Under the pieces are notes generated by a model. The model did not search any database. It saw only the letters and a list, made by a program, of their open reading frames with translations, and was not told the origin of the DNA. A stretch of 64,000 nt of DNA from Flavobacterium sp. 102. Its GTDB lineage: Bacteria > Bacteroidota > Bacteroidia > Flavobacteriales > Flavobacteriaceae. The stretch spans positions 1,116,001 through 1,180,000 of the forward strand of contig NZ_RBKX01000001.1 of the NCBI RefSeq assembly GCF_003634615.1, in the 5' to 3' direction. Shown piece after piece: positions 6,518 to 13,820 of this stretch. A program made the translations under genes and the position numbers. The first letter of the stretch is position 1; each line of letters starts with the position of its first letter.

Positions 6518-9500
6518 ATGAAATATTTCCACGAAAAAATCGAAGCCAAATGGCAACAGTATTGGGCACAAAACCAAACCTTCGCTGCCACCAACAATTC
6601 TGAAAAACCCAAATATTATGTCTTAGACATGTTTCCTTATCCATCCGGAGCAGGTTTGCACGTTGGGCATCCTCTTGGTTATATCGCTTCTGATATCGTG
6701 GCGCGTTTCAAACGCCATAAAGGCTTTAATGTTTTGCATCCGCAAGGGTATGATTCTTTCGGTCTTCCGGCGGAACAATACGCGATACAAACCGGTCAAC
6801 ATCCGGAGAAAACCACGCGTGAAAACATTGCCCGTTACCGTGAGCAATTAGACAAAATTGGTTTCTCTTTCGATTGGAGTAGAGAAGTGCGCACTTCCAA
6901 CGCCGATTATTACAAGCACACGCAATGGATTTTCATCCAATTATTCAACTCTTGGTACAACAACGACACTAACAAAGCCGAAGACATTTCGACTTTAGTT
7001 TCAATATTTTCGGCAGCAGGAAACGCTACCGTAAACGCCGTTTGCGATGACAACATTGCACCATTTACCGCAGCACAATGGAACGCTTTTTCTTCTGAAG
7101 AGCAACAAAAAATATTACTACAATACAGATTAACTTACTTGGCTGAAACCGAAGTCAACTGGTGTCCGGCTTTAGGAACCGTATTGGCGAATGACGAAAT
7201 CGTAAACGGTGTTTCCGAACGCGGCGGTCATCCGGTGATACGTAAAAAAATGACGCAATGGTCGATGCGAATTTCAGCCTATGCCGAAAGATTATTACAA
7301 GGTTTAGACACTATCGATTGGAGCGAATCGATTAAGGAAAGTCAAAGAAACTGGATTGGAAAAAGTATAGGTGCTGAAGTTCAATTCAACATTCAACATT
7401 CAACATTCAACATTTCAGTCTTCACAACCAGACCTGATACCATTTTCGGAGTGACGTTTATGACGTTAGCACCCGAACACGAATTGGTTTCCCAAATTAC
7501 AACTGCCGAACAAAAAGCAGCCGTTGAAGCATATGTTGAAGCCACTGCCAAACGTTCTGAAAGAGAAAGAATGGCCGATGTAAAAACCATATCCGGCGTA
7601 TTTACCGGCGCTTATGCCGAACATCCATTTACCAAAGAACCAATTCCGGTTTGGATTGGCGATTATGTGTTAGCAGGCTACGGAACCGGTGCCGTTATGG
7701 CTGTTCCTTGTGGTGACGAAAGAGATTATGCCTTTGCCAATTTCTTCAAAGGGCAAAAAGGCATGCCTGAAATCAAAAACATTTTCAATCAAGATATTTC
7801 TGAAGCCGCTTATGGTGAAAAATCAGGTTTCGAATTAGTCAACTCCGATTTCCTAAACGGTTTGGGTTACAAAGAAGGAACCAAAAAAATTATCGAAGAA
7901 TTAGAGAAAATCGGACAAGGAAAAGGCAAAACCAATTACCGTTTGCGTGATGCCGTATTTTCCCGTCAAAGATATTGGGGCGAACCGTTCCCAGTGTATT
8001 ATGTGAATGGCTTACCGCAAATGATTGACGCCAAATATTTGCCAATCGTTTTGCCGGAAGTAGAAAAGTATTTACCCACCGAAGACGGTCAGCCGCCATT
8101 GGGTAATGCTACGGATTGGGCGTGGGATAGTGTTCAGTGTTCAGTGGTTAGTGTTCAGTTGATTGACGACAAAACCATTTTTCCTTTAGAACTCAACACC
8201 ATGCCGGGTTGGGCAGGCAGTTCTTGGTATTGGATGCGTTATATGGATGCGCACAATGACGCCGAGTTTGCCTCAGCCGATGCTTTAAAATACTGGGAAA
8301 GCGTAGATTTATACATAGGCGGAAGCGAGCATGCAACCGGCCATTTGTTATACTCTCGTTTTTGGAACAAATTCCTAAAAGACAAAGGTTTTGCACCAAC
8401 AGAAGAACCATTCAAGAAATTGATCAATCAGGGAATGATTTTGGGGATGAGTGCGTTAGTTAATATTGATAGAGTCTATAAATTAGAATTTTCCCCACAT
8501 GTTTTTGGAACTTTTGAAAGAGGAGAAACTAAATCATTTGAATACATCAAACAAATAAATGAAAGTTTGCCACCAGTTTTTATTTCAAGTAGTTTAGTAG
8601 ACAATTCAAATTTGTCTGACCTAAATGATTATGTGAAGAATAATTATTTGGGAAGTATTTTAGATGGAATCCCATCGCAAATGATTAGAGATATTAAAGA
8701 AGAAGATAAAAAAGTCATTAATATTTTAATTAATACGGCAAATGTGACCAAGTTACATACGGATGTGAATTTGATAAATTCGTCAGATGAACTAGATGTT
8801 GAGAAATTTAAAAATCATGCCTTAAATCAAGATTATAGAGAAGCTATATTTATTAGTGACAAAAATGGATCATTCAAGGTTTCGCGCGAAGTCGAAAAAA
8901 TGTCCAAATCCAAATACAACGTCGTAAACCCGGATGACATTTGCAACGATTACGGCGCTGATACTTTGCGTTTATACGAAATGTTCCTTGGGCCATTAGA
9001 ACAAGCCAAACCATGGAATACTGCCGGAATTACCGGAGTTTCAGGTTTCTTGAAAAAACTATGGCGTTTGTATTTTGATGAAAATACCGGTTTGAATGTT
9101 ACTAACGACGAACCAACGCCGGAAATGTACAAATCACTCCACAAAACCATCAAAAAAGTGACGGAAGATATCGAGAACTTCTCGTTCAATACTTCGGTGT
9201 CGCAGTTTATGATTTGTGTGAATGAATTGGCGCAAATGAAATGCAACCACAGAGCGATTTTGGAACCATTGGCGATTGTCATTTCGCCTTATGCACCGCA
9301 TATTGCTGAAGAATTATGGAGTCAATTAGGACACGAAGGATCAATTTCAACAGTTGATTTTCCATTGGTAAACGAAAAGTATTTGGTAGAATCGGAAAAA
9401 GAATATCCGGTTTCCTTCAACGGAAAAATGCGTTTCACCATCAAATTGCCTTTGGATTTAACCGTAGCCCAAATACAAGAAATCGTAATGGCAGACGAAA

Positions 9501-9580
9501 GAACCATCAAGCAATTAGAAGGAAGAACACCGAATAAAGTGATTATCGTTCCGGGGAAAGTGATTAACTTGGTGGGATAA
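6518..9580 (+). CDS. leuS: Leucyl-tRNA synthetase with extra internal segments
   Basis: A class I synthetase that charges tRNA-Leu. The HIGH motif is HVGH (residues 48-51) in PSGAGLHVGHPLGY; the KMSKS loop is intact at 794-798; the editing-domain motif TTRPDTIFGVTFM is present. At 1020 residues it is longer than the roughly 930-950 I would expect for flavobacterial LeuRS. The excess is mainly at residues 648-770, just before KMSKS, where the DNA is visibly more AT-rich than its flanks. Two further oddities are heptamer arrays inside the frame (ATTCAAC at 7384-7411, GTGTTCA at 8130-8157). The frame is unbroken and catalytic motifs are intact, so it is probably functional. Confidence 0.96.
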   Translation: MKYFHEKIEAKWQQYWAQNQTFAATNNSEKPKYYVLDMFPYPSGAGLHVGHPLGYIASDIVARFKRHKGFNVLHPQGYDSFGLPAEQYAIQTGQHPEKTTRENIARYREQLDKIGFSFDWSREVRTSNADYYKHTQWIFIQLFNSWYNNDTNKAEDISTLVSIFSAAGNATVNAVCDDNIAPFTAAQWNAFSSEEQQKILLQYRLTYLAETEVNWCPALGTVLANDEIVNGVSERGGHPVIRKKMTQWSMRISAYAERLLQGLDTIDWSESIKESQRNWIGKSIGAEVQFNIQHSTFNISVFTTRPDTIFGVTFMTLAPEHELVSQITTAEQKAAVEAYVEATAKRSERERMADVKTISGVFTGAYAEHPFTKEPIPVWIGDYVLAGYGTGAVMAVPCGDERDYAFANFFKGQKGMPEIKNIFNQDISEAAYGEKSGFELVNSDFLNGLGYKEGTKKIIEELEKIGQGKGKTNYRLRDAVFSRQRYWGEPFPVYYVNGLPQMIDAKYLPIVLPEVEKYLPTEDGQPPLGNATDWAWDSVQCSVVSVQLIDDKTIFPLELNTMPGWAGSSWYWMRYMDAHNDAEFASADALKYWESVDLYIGGSEHATGHLLYSRFWNKFLKDKGFAPTEEPFKKLINQGMILGMSALVNIDRVYKLEFSPHVFGTFERGETKSFEYIKQINESLPPVFISSSLVDNSNLSDLNDYVKNNYLGSILDGIPSQMIRDIKEEDKKVINILINTANVTKLHTDVNLINSSDELDVEKFKNHALNQDYREAIFISDKNGSFKVSREVEKMSKSKYNVVNPDDICNDYGADTLRLYEMFLGPLEQAKPWNTAGITGVSGFLKKLWRLYFDENTGLNVTNDEPTPEMYKSLHKTIKKVTEDIENFSFNTSVSQFMICVNELAQMKCNHRAILEPLAIVISPYAPHIAEELWSQLGHEGSISTVDFPLVNEKYLVESEKEYPVSFNGKMRFTIKLPLDLTVAQIQEIVMADERTIKQLEGRTPNKVIIVPGKVINLVG
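7384..7411. repeat. In-gene heptamer array ATTCAAC x4 (leuS)
   Basis: Four perfect copies of ATTCAAC lie inside leuS at the entry to the editing domain and are translated as part of FNIQHSTFNIS, just before VFTTRPDTIFG. Arrays of this kind in the window are otherwise between genes. Confidence 0.9.
8130..8157. repeat. In-gene heptamer array GTGTTCA x4 (leuS)
   Basis: Four 7-bp units (GTGTTCA, GTGTTCA, GTGGTTA, GTGTTCA) are translated as SVQCSVVSVQ within leuS. The reverse complement of the same unit forms the array at the ftsX stop codon (5328-5355). Confidence 0.9.
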
Positions 9581-9612
9581 ATCAAACGTCATTGCGGCGA
9601 ACAAAATAAGGG

Positions 9613-9644
9613 AAACCCAAACTTCAAAAGAGTTTGGGTTTTTT
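9613..9644 (+). terminator. Rho-independent terminator of leuS
   Basis: A perfect 10-bp stem AACCCAAACT/AGTTTGGGTT (9614-9623 and 9631-9640) with a 7-nt loop is followed by a T run. Confidence 0.9.
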
Positions 9645-9685
9645 ATGGAAAAACGGAAAAAACGGTGCGACAAGCTAAAATATTA

Positions 9686-9853
9686 TTTTTCAGCATGTTG
9701 CATTTTTATTTTAAAGTGTCGCAGTAGTATTTTAAGGTGTCGCACTGATAATTTACTATGTCGCAGTGCTATTTTAGTATGTTGCAAAATGATTTTACAG
9801 GGTTGCAGTAATAAATTGTATCATCGCAGTACTATTTTAATGTGTTGCACTCG
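9686..9853. repeat. Eight-unit 21-bp tandem repeat array
   Basis: Eight consecutive 21-bp units start at 9686, 9707, 9728, 9749, 9770, 9791, 9812 and 9833. The core is TATTTTAANGTGTCGCAGTAN; the most conserved part is TGT(C/T)GCA. Units diverge by several bases but the 21-bp register never slips. The period equals two helical turns of DNA. An open frame of 71 codons crosses it but is probably a consequence of the multiple-of-three period. Confidence 0.9.
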
Positions 9854-9957
9854 TTTTTGAAGGAAACGGAAGCAATATCTAACACTTCTAATGCATTTGA
9901 ATCCTTTTTTTGTAACCAAAAACCAAGTTCGTCGTATAAGTACCAAAAACACACACG

Positions 9958-10143
9958 ATGAAGAAACACGAAATCCACACCATTGTTGAAAAAGCAGGCT
10001 TTAGCAGCATGAAAGAAAAATTAACCGAGAAAGTGGAGCTCTTTCTAAACGAAAAAGCAAACGCCGGTTACGAAATCATCAGCGTTTCGTTTACCTATTA
10101 CGAAGGCGCCGAATTAATCGCTTTCATAACTATCTGTAGATAA
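9958..10143 (+). CDS. Small hypothetical protein (61 residues)
   Basis: A short protein with a helix-rich N-terminal half (IHTIVEKAGF, KEKLTEKVELFLNEKANAG) and a C-terminal beta-like half (YEIISVSFTYYEGAELIAFITICR). The layout, ending in G-Y-E-I-I-S-V-S-F, resembles DUF4177-type small proteins, but I cannot assign it. Balanced composition and codon use similar to neighbours support it being real. It lies 71 nt ahead of the zinc metallopeptidase gene. Confidence 0.6.
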   Translation: MKKHEIHTIVEKAGFSSMKEKLTEKVELFLNEKANAGYEIISVSFTYYEGAELIAFITICR

Positions 10144-10214
10144 ATGACAAGCTGTCACAAGTTATCCTTTGGCGTACAATTTGATAAACTTATAGAAACT
10201 AAAAATTAGAAATC

Positions 10215-10910
10215 ATGATAGGATATTATATTTTAATCGGCTTGATTGCCTTAGTCAGTTTTGCCGTAAGCTCGAAACTAAAGAGCAAATTTGTAGAATA
10301 TTCAAAAGTACACTTGCGCAATGGCATGAGTGGTGCCGAAATAGCAGCCCAAATGCTACAAGACCATGGCATTTATGACGTAAAAGTCATTTCTACACCG
10401 GGTCAATTAACCGACCATTACAATCCGGCGGACAAAACCGTAAACTTGAGTGAAGGCGTTTACAACCAAAGAAATGCCGCAGCAGCAGCCGTTGCCGCAC
10501 ACGAATGTGGTCATGCTGTCCAACACGCAACGGCGTATAGTATGTTGCAATTGCGTTCCCAATTGGTGCCGATTGTAAATGTTTCATCGACTTTATCCCA
10601 ATGGTTAATCTTTGGTGGATTAATCTTAGGAGCCGCTGCAGGTTTAGGCTTAGGGTTTTATATAGCCGTTATCGGTTTGGTATTGATGGCCATCGCAACA
10701 GCTTTCAGTTTTATTACTTTACCGGTAGAATACGATGCGAGTAACCGAGCTTTAGCATGGCTGAAAAATAAAAACATGTTGAGCCAACAAGAATATTCGG
10801 GTGCCGAAGACGCCTTAAAATGGGCCGCAAGAACTTATGTAGTCGCCGCGATTGGTGCTTTAGCCTCGCTGTTATATTGGGCGTTGCAAGTTTTTGGTTC
10901 CAGAGATTAA
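10215..10910 (+). CDS. Membrane zinc metallopeptidase (YugP-like)
   Basis: A 231-residue integral membrane protein. A first helix occupies residues 2-20. The zinc-binding HExxH-type motif is H96-E-C-G-H100 within AAVAAHECGHAVQHATAYSM, and three more hydrophobic segments follow (about 118-137, 140-165, 205-225). The pattern matches the YugP / Zn_peptidase_2 family of membrane metalloproteases of unknown substrate. It is followed by a strong terminator shared with the convergent hxlR-type gene. Confidence 0.9.
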   Translation: MIGYYILIGLIALVSFAVSSKLKSKFVEYSKVHLRNGMSGAEIAAQMLQDHGIYDVKVISTPGQLTDHYNPADKTVNLSEGVYNQRNAAAAAVAAHECGHAVQHATAYSMLQLRSQLVPIVNVSSTLSQWLIFGGLILGAAAGLGLGFYIAVIGLVLMAIATAFSFITLPVEYDASNRALAWLKNKNMLSQQEYSGAEDALKWAARTYVVAAIGALASLLYWALQVFGSRD

Positions 10911-10911
10911 T

Positions 10912-10943
10912 AAAAAACCCGTTACGAGAGTAGCGGGTTTTCT
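10912..10943. terminator. Bidirectional terminator
   Basis: The stem ACCCGTTAC/GTAGCGGGT (10917-10938) with a GAGA loop has an A run on one side and T-rich sequence on the other, so it can serve both convergent genes. The same stem recurs at 12278-12300 and 13002-13023. Confidence 0.85.
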
Positions 10944-10944
10944 T

Positions 10945-11295
10945 TTATAGTTTACTGCTGTTGCGAACGCCCCAATCGGCTAAAGCCGTTAATGCCGGAA
11001 GCAATTCGGCACCAGAATCCGAAAGGCTGTATTCTACATGCGGAGGCATAATTTCAATCACAGTTCGCAATACTAATTGATCTGATTCCAATTGTTTTAA
11101 ATGCTGAATCAACATTTTTTCGGTAATCGGCGGAATGGCTTTTTTGAGTTCACTATAACGCAATTTCCCTTCCTTGAGATTCCAAAGAATTAGCGGTTTC
11201 CATCGGCCACCAACTTTATCCAAGGCAAAACTTACCGGACAAACCGCACTAATGGCTTTTCGGTTTTCATTATTAGTTGAAGCTTCTTTAATCAT
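10945..11295 (-). CDS. HxlR-family transcriptional regulator
   Basis: A 116-residue winged-helix protein. Characteristic HxlR features are the N-terminal cysteine near residue 19 (ISAVCPVSFALDKVGGRWKPLILW), the KLRYSELKKAIPPITEKMLIQHLKQLE recognition region and the wing that follows. HxlR-type proteins often sense redox stress or electrophiles through that cysteine. It is divergent from an NmrA-like oxidoreductase gene, and both promoters overlap one inverted repeat, so it most likely controls that neighbour and itself. Confidence 0.9.
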   Translation of the reverse strand: MIKEASTNNENRKAISAVCPVSFALDKVGGRWKPLILWNLKEGKLRYSELKKAIPPITEKMLIQHLKQLESDQLVLRTVIEIMPPHVEYSLSDSGAELLPALTALADWGVRNSSKL

Positions 11296-11320
11296 TTTTT
11301 ATTGCATACTTTTTGGTAGG

Positions 11321-11354
11321 TACTTGTACAAAAGTAAGTATAAAAATACCTTTG
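11321..11354. promoter_or_regulatory. Divergent promoters with HxlR operator
   Basis: The dyad TACTT-N6-AAGTA spans 11321-11336. It contains a minus-strand -7 element TACTTTTG (11329-11336) for the regulator, 33 nt from its ATG. A plus-strand TACCTTTG (11347-11354) lies just beside it, with a TTG 20 nt upstream inside the dyad. Binding there would block both promoters. Confidence 0.7.
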
Positions 11355-11379
11355 TACAATAATATTAAAAATAAAAATC

Positions 11380-12270
11380 ATGAAATACATTTTAACCGGT
11401 TCCATCGGGAACATTAGCAAACCTTTGGCAAACACCTTAATTGCAGAAGGACATCAAGTCACCATCATCAGCAACAACGAATCTAGAAAAGCCGAAATCG
11501 AGAATCTCGGAGCCAAAGCGGCTATTGGAAGTGTGTCAGACAAAATATTTTTAGCCAATACTTTTTCAGGTGCTGATGCGGTTTATTTAATGATTCCACC
11601 GACGTTTAGTGTAAGTGATTGGTTAGGCTACCAAAAAGAAATTGCAGAAAATTTTGTAATGGCTATACAACAAAGCGGTGTGAAAAACATTGTCCAACTG
11701 AGCAGTATCGGAGCGCACATGGGTGAAGGAGCCGGACCAATTGACGGATTGGCCTATTTGGAAAAAAGATTGGACGGCATTGAAGGTATTAATGTGATAA
11801 AATTGCGTCCTTCTTATTTTTACACCAATTTCTATACTTTGATTGATATGGTGAAACACGCCGGAATCCTTGGTTCCAATTTAGGGGAAGGAGACCAACC
11901 GTTTGTCCTGACGCATCCAGAAGATATCGCTGATGCTGCTGCAAAACATTTGCTAGCATTGAATTTTAAAGGACAAACGGTTGAATATGTTTCGAGTGAT
12001 ATTCGTTCGTTTTCGGAGATTGCCACTGCGTTAGGAAAAGCTATAGACAAACCTGAATTGCCATGGATTAATTTTTCAGATGAAGATACGTTACAGGGAA
12101 TGTTACAATCCGGTCTTCCTGAGGTCTTTGCTAAAAGTTATGTGCAAATGGGAAAATCAATCCGCGAAGGTTTAATTCAGGAAGATTATTTCAAAAGAAA
12201 TGAGAAGCCTCAAGGAAAAATAAAACTCGAGGATTTTGCTAAAGAATTTGCTCAAGTTTATAACAATTAA
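11380..12270 (+). CDS. NmrA-like NAD(P)-binding oxidoreductase
   Basis: A 296-residue atypical short-chain dehydrogenase. The Rossmann fold begins at the N-terminus (YILTGSIGNISKPLANTLIAEGH), where the usual GxxGxxG is relaxed to GSIGNIS; a second nucleotide-binding segment (QLSSIGAHMGEG) lies near residue 107. NmrA/QOR2-type proteins act as NAD(P)H-dependent quinone reductases or redox-sensing regulators. Partnership with a divergent HxlR regulator is typical of inducible stress genes; the substrate cannot be read from sequence. Confidence 0.85.
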   Translation: MKYILTGSIGNISKPLANTLIAEGHQVTIISNNESRKAEIENLGAKAAIGSVSDKIFLANTFSGADAVYLMIPPTFSVSDWLGYQKEIAENFVMAIQQSGVKNIVQLSSIGAHMGEGAGPIDGLAYLEKRLDGIEGINVIKLRPSYFYTNFYTLIDMVKHAGILGSNLGEGDQPFVLTHPEDIADAAAKHLLALNFKGQTVEYVSSDIRSFSEIATALGKAIDKPELPWINFSDEDTLQGMLQSGLPEVFAKSYVQMGKSIREGLIQEDYFKRNEKPQGKIKLEDFAKEFAQVYNN

Positions 12271-12275
12271 AAACA

Positions 12276-12306
12276 AAACCCGTTACGAGAGTAGCGGATT
12301 TTTTTA
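12276..12306 (+). terminator. Terminator of the NmrA-like gene
   Basis: Stem ACCCGTTAC, loop GAGA, GTAGCGGAT (12278-12300) is followed by a run of T. It is nearly identical to the terminator at 10917-10938. Confidence 0.8.
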
Positions 12307-12407
12307 TAATATCTTTCTCTCATCCCATGAATAATTGGGTGTTTATTGCTTCATTTGGGTTAAAGCAAAATATTTTTTAGTAAGTTTGAAAACCAAATAC
12401 CACTATA

Positions 12408-12986
12408 ATGCTAAGATTTTACCCAAACGAAGTGTTTCGAGAAATCGAATTAGAATTCCCATTGACGTATAGATATGCGGTTTCAAATCGAGGAAGATTG
12501 ATTAGTTTTACTAATGAGTTTAAAGACGGGAATATTTTAAAAGGCTCCTATGCTGATGGTTATAAGACGCTTCGTTACGGAAAGCGCTTAAACGGAAAAA
12601 GAATTTACAAGACTATTTTTATTTATAAATTGGTAGCTGAGCTTTTTATACCAAAATCTTCAGAAGATCAGCAGTATGTTATTCATTTAGATTATGTAAG
12701 GGACAATGACACCTTAAATAATTTAAAATGGGCAACTTATGAGGAAATGATGGCGCACAGAAAGAGAAGTCCGCACGTTATCAAAGCGAAGCAAAACCTA
12801 CTCGAATTCAACCTAAAATCAGACGGTAGAAAATTGACGATAACTAAGGTGATTCATTTAAAAAAGTTACTCAACAAACCAAATCAGAGTACACGCATGA
12901 AAATGTTGGCCAAGCAATTCGGAATTAGTGAAATGCAGGTCAGCCGAATCAAACGCGGCGAAAATTGGAGTCACATCAAGATTTAA
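12408..12986 (+). CDS. NUMOD4/HNH-type protein with C-terminal helix-turn-helix
   Basis: A 192-residue orphan. Residues 14-60 resemble NUMOD4 (PLTYRYAVSNRGRLISF then KTLRYGKR). Residues about 85-115 resemble an HNH_3 nuclease core: VIHLD carries the expected histidine and aspartate, and LNNLKWATYEEMMAHRKRS carries the asparagine segment. Residues 160-192 look like a helix-turn-helix (MLAKQFGISEMQVSRIKRGENW). Such proteins are found as homing-endonuclease relatives in phages and bacterial genomes. No intron or intein is visible around it. It may be a domesticated or stand-alone mobile gene. Confidence 0.8.
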   Translation: MLRFYPNEVFREIELEFPLTYRYAVSNRGRLISFTNEFKDGNILKGSYADGYKTLRYGKRLNGKRIYKTIFIYKLVAELFIPKSSEDQQYVIHLDYVRDNDTLNNLKWATYEEMMAHRKRSPHVIKAKQNLLEFNLKSDGRKLTITKVIHLKKLLNKPNQSTRMKMLAKQFGISEMQVSRIKRGENWSHIKI

Positions 12987-12999
12987 TTACTCAAAAATA

Positions 13000-13028
13000 A
13001 AACCCGTTATCAATGTAGCGGGTTTTTT
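13000..13028 (+). terminator. Terminator of the NUMOD4 gene
   Basis: Stem ACCCGTTA/TAGCGGGT (13002-13023) is followed by seven T. It is a third version of the terminator stem seen at 10917 and 12278. Confidence 0.8.
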
Positions 13029-13036
13029 TATTAGGA

Positions 13037-13190
13037 GCGATAGTTTCGGGCATTTTTGGCCCCGAAGCTTCGGGGGTATTTCCCGCTTTTCGTTGCAATC
13101 TTTTTTATTGTTTTGTCATGCTGTCCCGAGACTTCGGGAGTCGAAGTACAAAACAATAAAAAAGGATTTCCTCTTCAATCGGGGCTAAAG
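13037..13190 (+). repeat. Dispersed intergenic repeat, copy B (longest)
   Basis: Begins with nested inverted segments (CCCCGAAGCTTCGGGG at 13060-13075), then CCCGCTTTT and CGTTGCAATCTTTT (13091-13104). A central ACAAAACAATA/TATTGTTTTGT-type inverted pair surrounds CCCGAGACTTCGGG. The element ends AAAAAAGGATTTCC and CTTCAATCGGGGCTAA. The outer CCCG and CGGGG can pair. No ORF or transposase is present. Confidence 0.75.
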
Positions 13191-13228
13191 GATAAACCAT
13201 TTGAATTTCTGTAGATTCAAACTGACCA

Positions 13229-13699
13229 CTACAACTGTATCTGTCGTTCAATCTGCTGTTCTAAAGAAATAAAAGTCTCCGTTCTCGAAACGCCGTCAAT
13301 AGGCTGTACTTTTTTGTTGAGTAGTTGCATCAAATGTTCGTTATCGCGACAAATCATTTTAATCAGAATCGACCAGTTTCCTGTGGTATAATGACATTCC
13401 AACACTTCCGGAATCTTCTTCAGTTCGCGAACCGCATCCGAATTGCTTGAGGCTTTATCCAAATAAATCCCAATAAACGCCATTGTTTTATAACCTAAAA
13501 CTTTGTTGTCAATAATAAATTTAGATCCCGAAATCACACCGGCATCTTCCAATTTACGCAACCGTTGGTGAATTGCCGCACCCGAAATACCAATCTTGTT
13601 GGCAATTTGTAAAATGGGTTTTCGGGCATCTATCATTAAGTCGCGAAGGATTTCTTTGTCTATCCCATCAATTTCTATTTGTAGTTGATTGATCTTCAT
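13229..13699 (-). CDS. Lrp/AsnC-family transcriptional regulator
   Basis: A 156-residue protein with the standard two-domain layout: an N-terminal helix-turn-helix (IDKEILRDLMIDARKPILQIANKIGISGAAIHQRLRKLEDAG, residues 13-55) and a C-terminal RAM ligand-binding domain with the GNWSILIKM glycine turn. Lrp/AsnC proteins respond to amino acids. A 23-bp perfect dyad lies 5 nt upstream of its start, probably an autoregulatory site. The neighbouring saccharopine dehydrogenase-family gene suggests a link to lysine metabolism. Confidence 0.92.
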   Translation of the reverse strand: MKINQLQIEIDGIDKEILRDLMIDARKPILQIANKIGISGAAIHQRLRKLEDAGVISGSKFIIDNKVLGYKTMAFIGIYLDKASSNSDAVRELKKIPEVLECHYTTGNWSILIKMICRDNEHLMQLLNKKVQPIDGVSRTETFISLEQQIERQIQL

Positions 13700-13703
13700 T
13701 GCT

Positions 13704-13726
13704 GTTATATTTAAAGTAAATATAAC
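13704..13726. promoter_or_regulatory. Perfect dyad, likely Lrp-type operator
   Basis: GTTATATTTA (13704-13713), AAG, TAAATATAAC (13717-13726): a 10-bp perfect inverted repeat immediately upstream of the regulator start codon. Confidence 0.75.
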
Positions 13727-13820
13727 AATTCACTTTAAATTTTTAACCACAAACCTATATTTAAGTTCACTGCAGATTTATAGATTTTTATTTTTTAATC
13801 TGCGAATCTGCGGTTTTTTT

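Noticed and set aside
9686-9853. Repeat array as a CRISPR
   Set aside because: Units are contiguous and 21 bp long with no unique spacers and no cas genes nearby.
9645-9860. A 71-codon cysteine-rich frame through the 21-bp repeats
   Set aside because: The 21-bp period keeps any open frame open, the start overlaps the leuS terminator tail, and there is no promoter or conserved composition; treated as a by-product of the repeat.
13037-13190. Dispersed repeat as an insertion sequence
   Set aside because: No transposase or ORF and no target-site duplication seen; copies differ in length and internal part.
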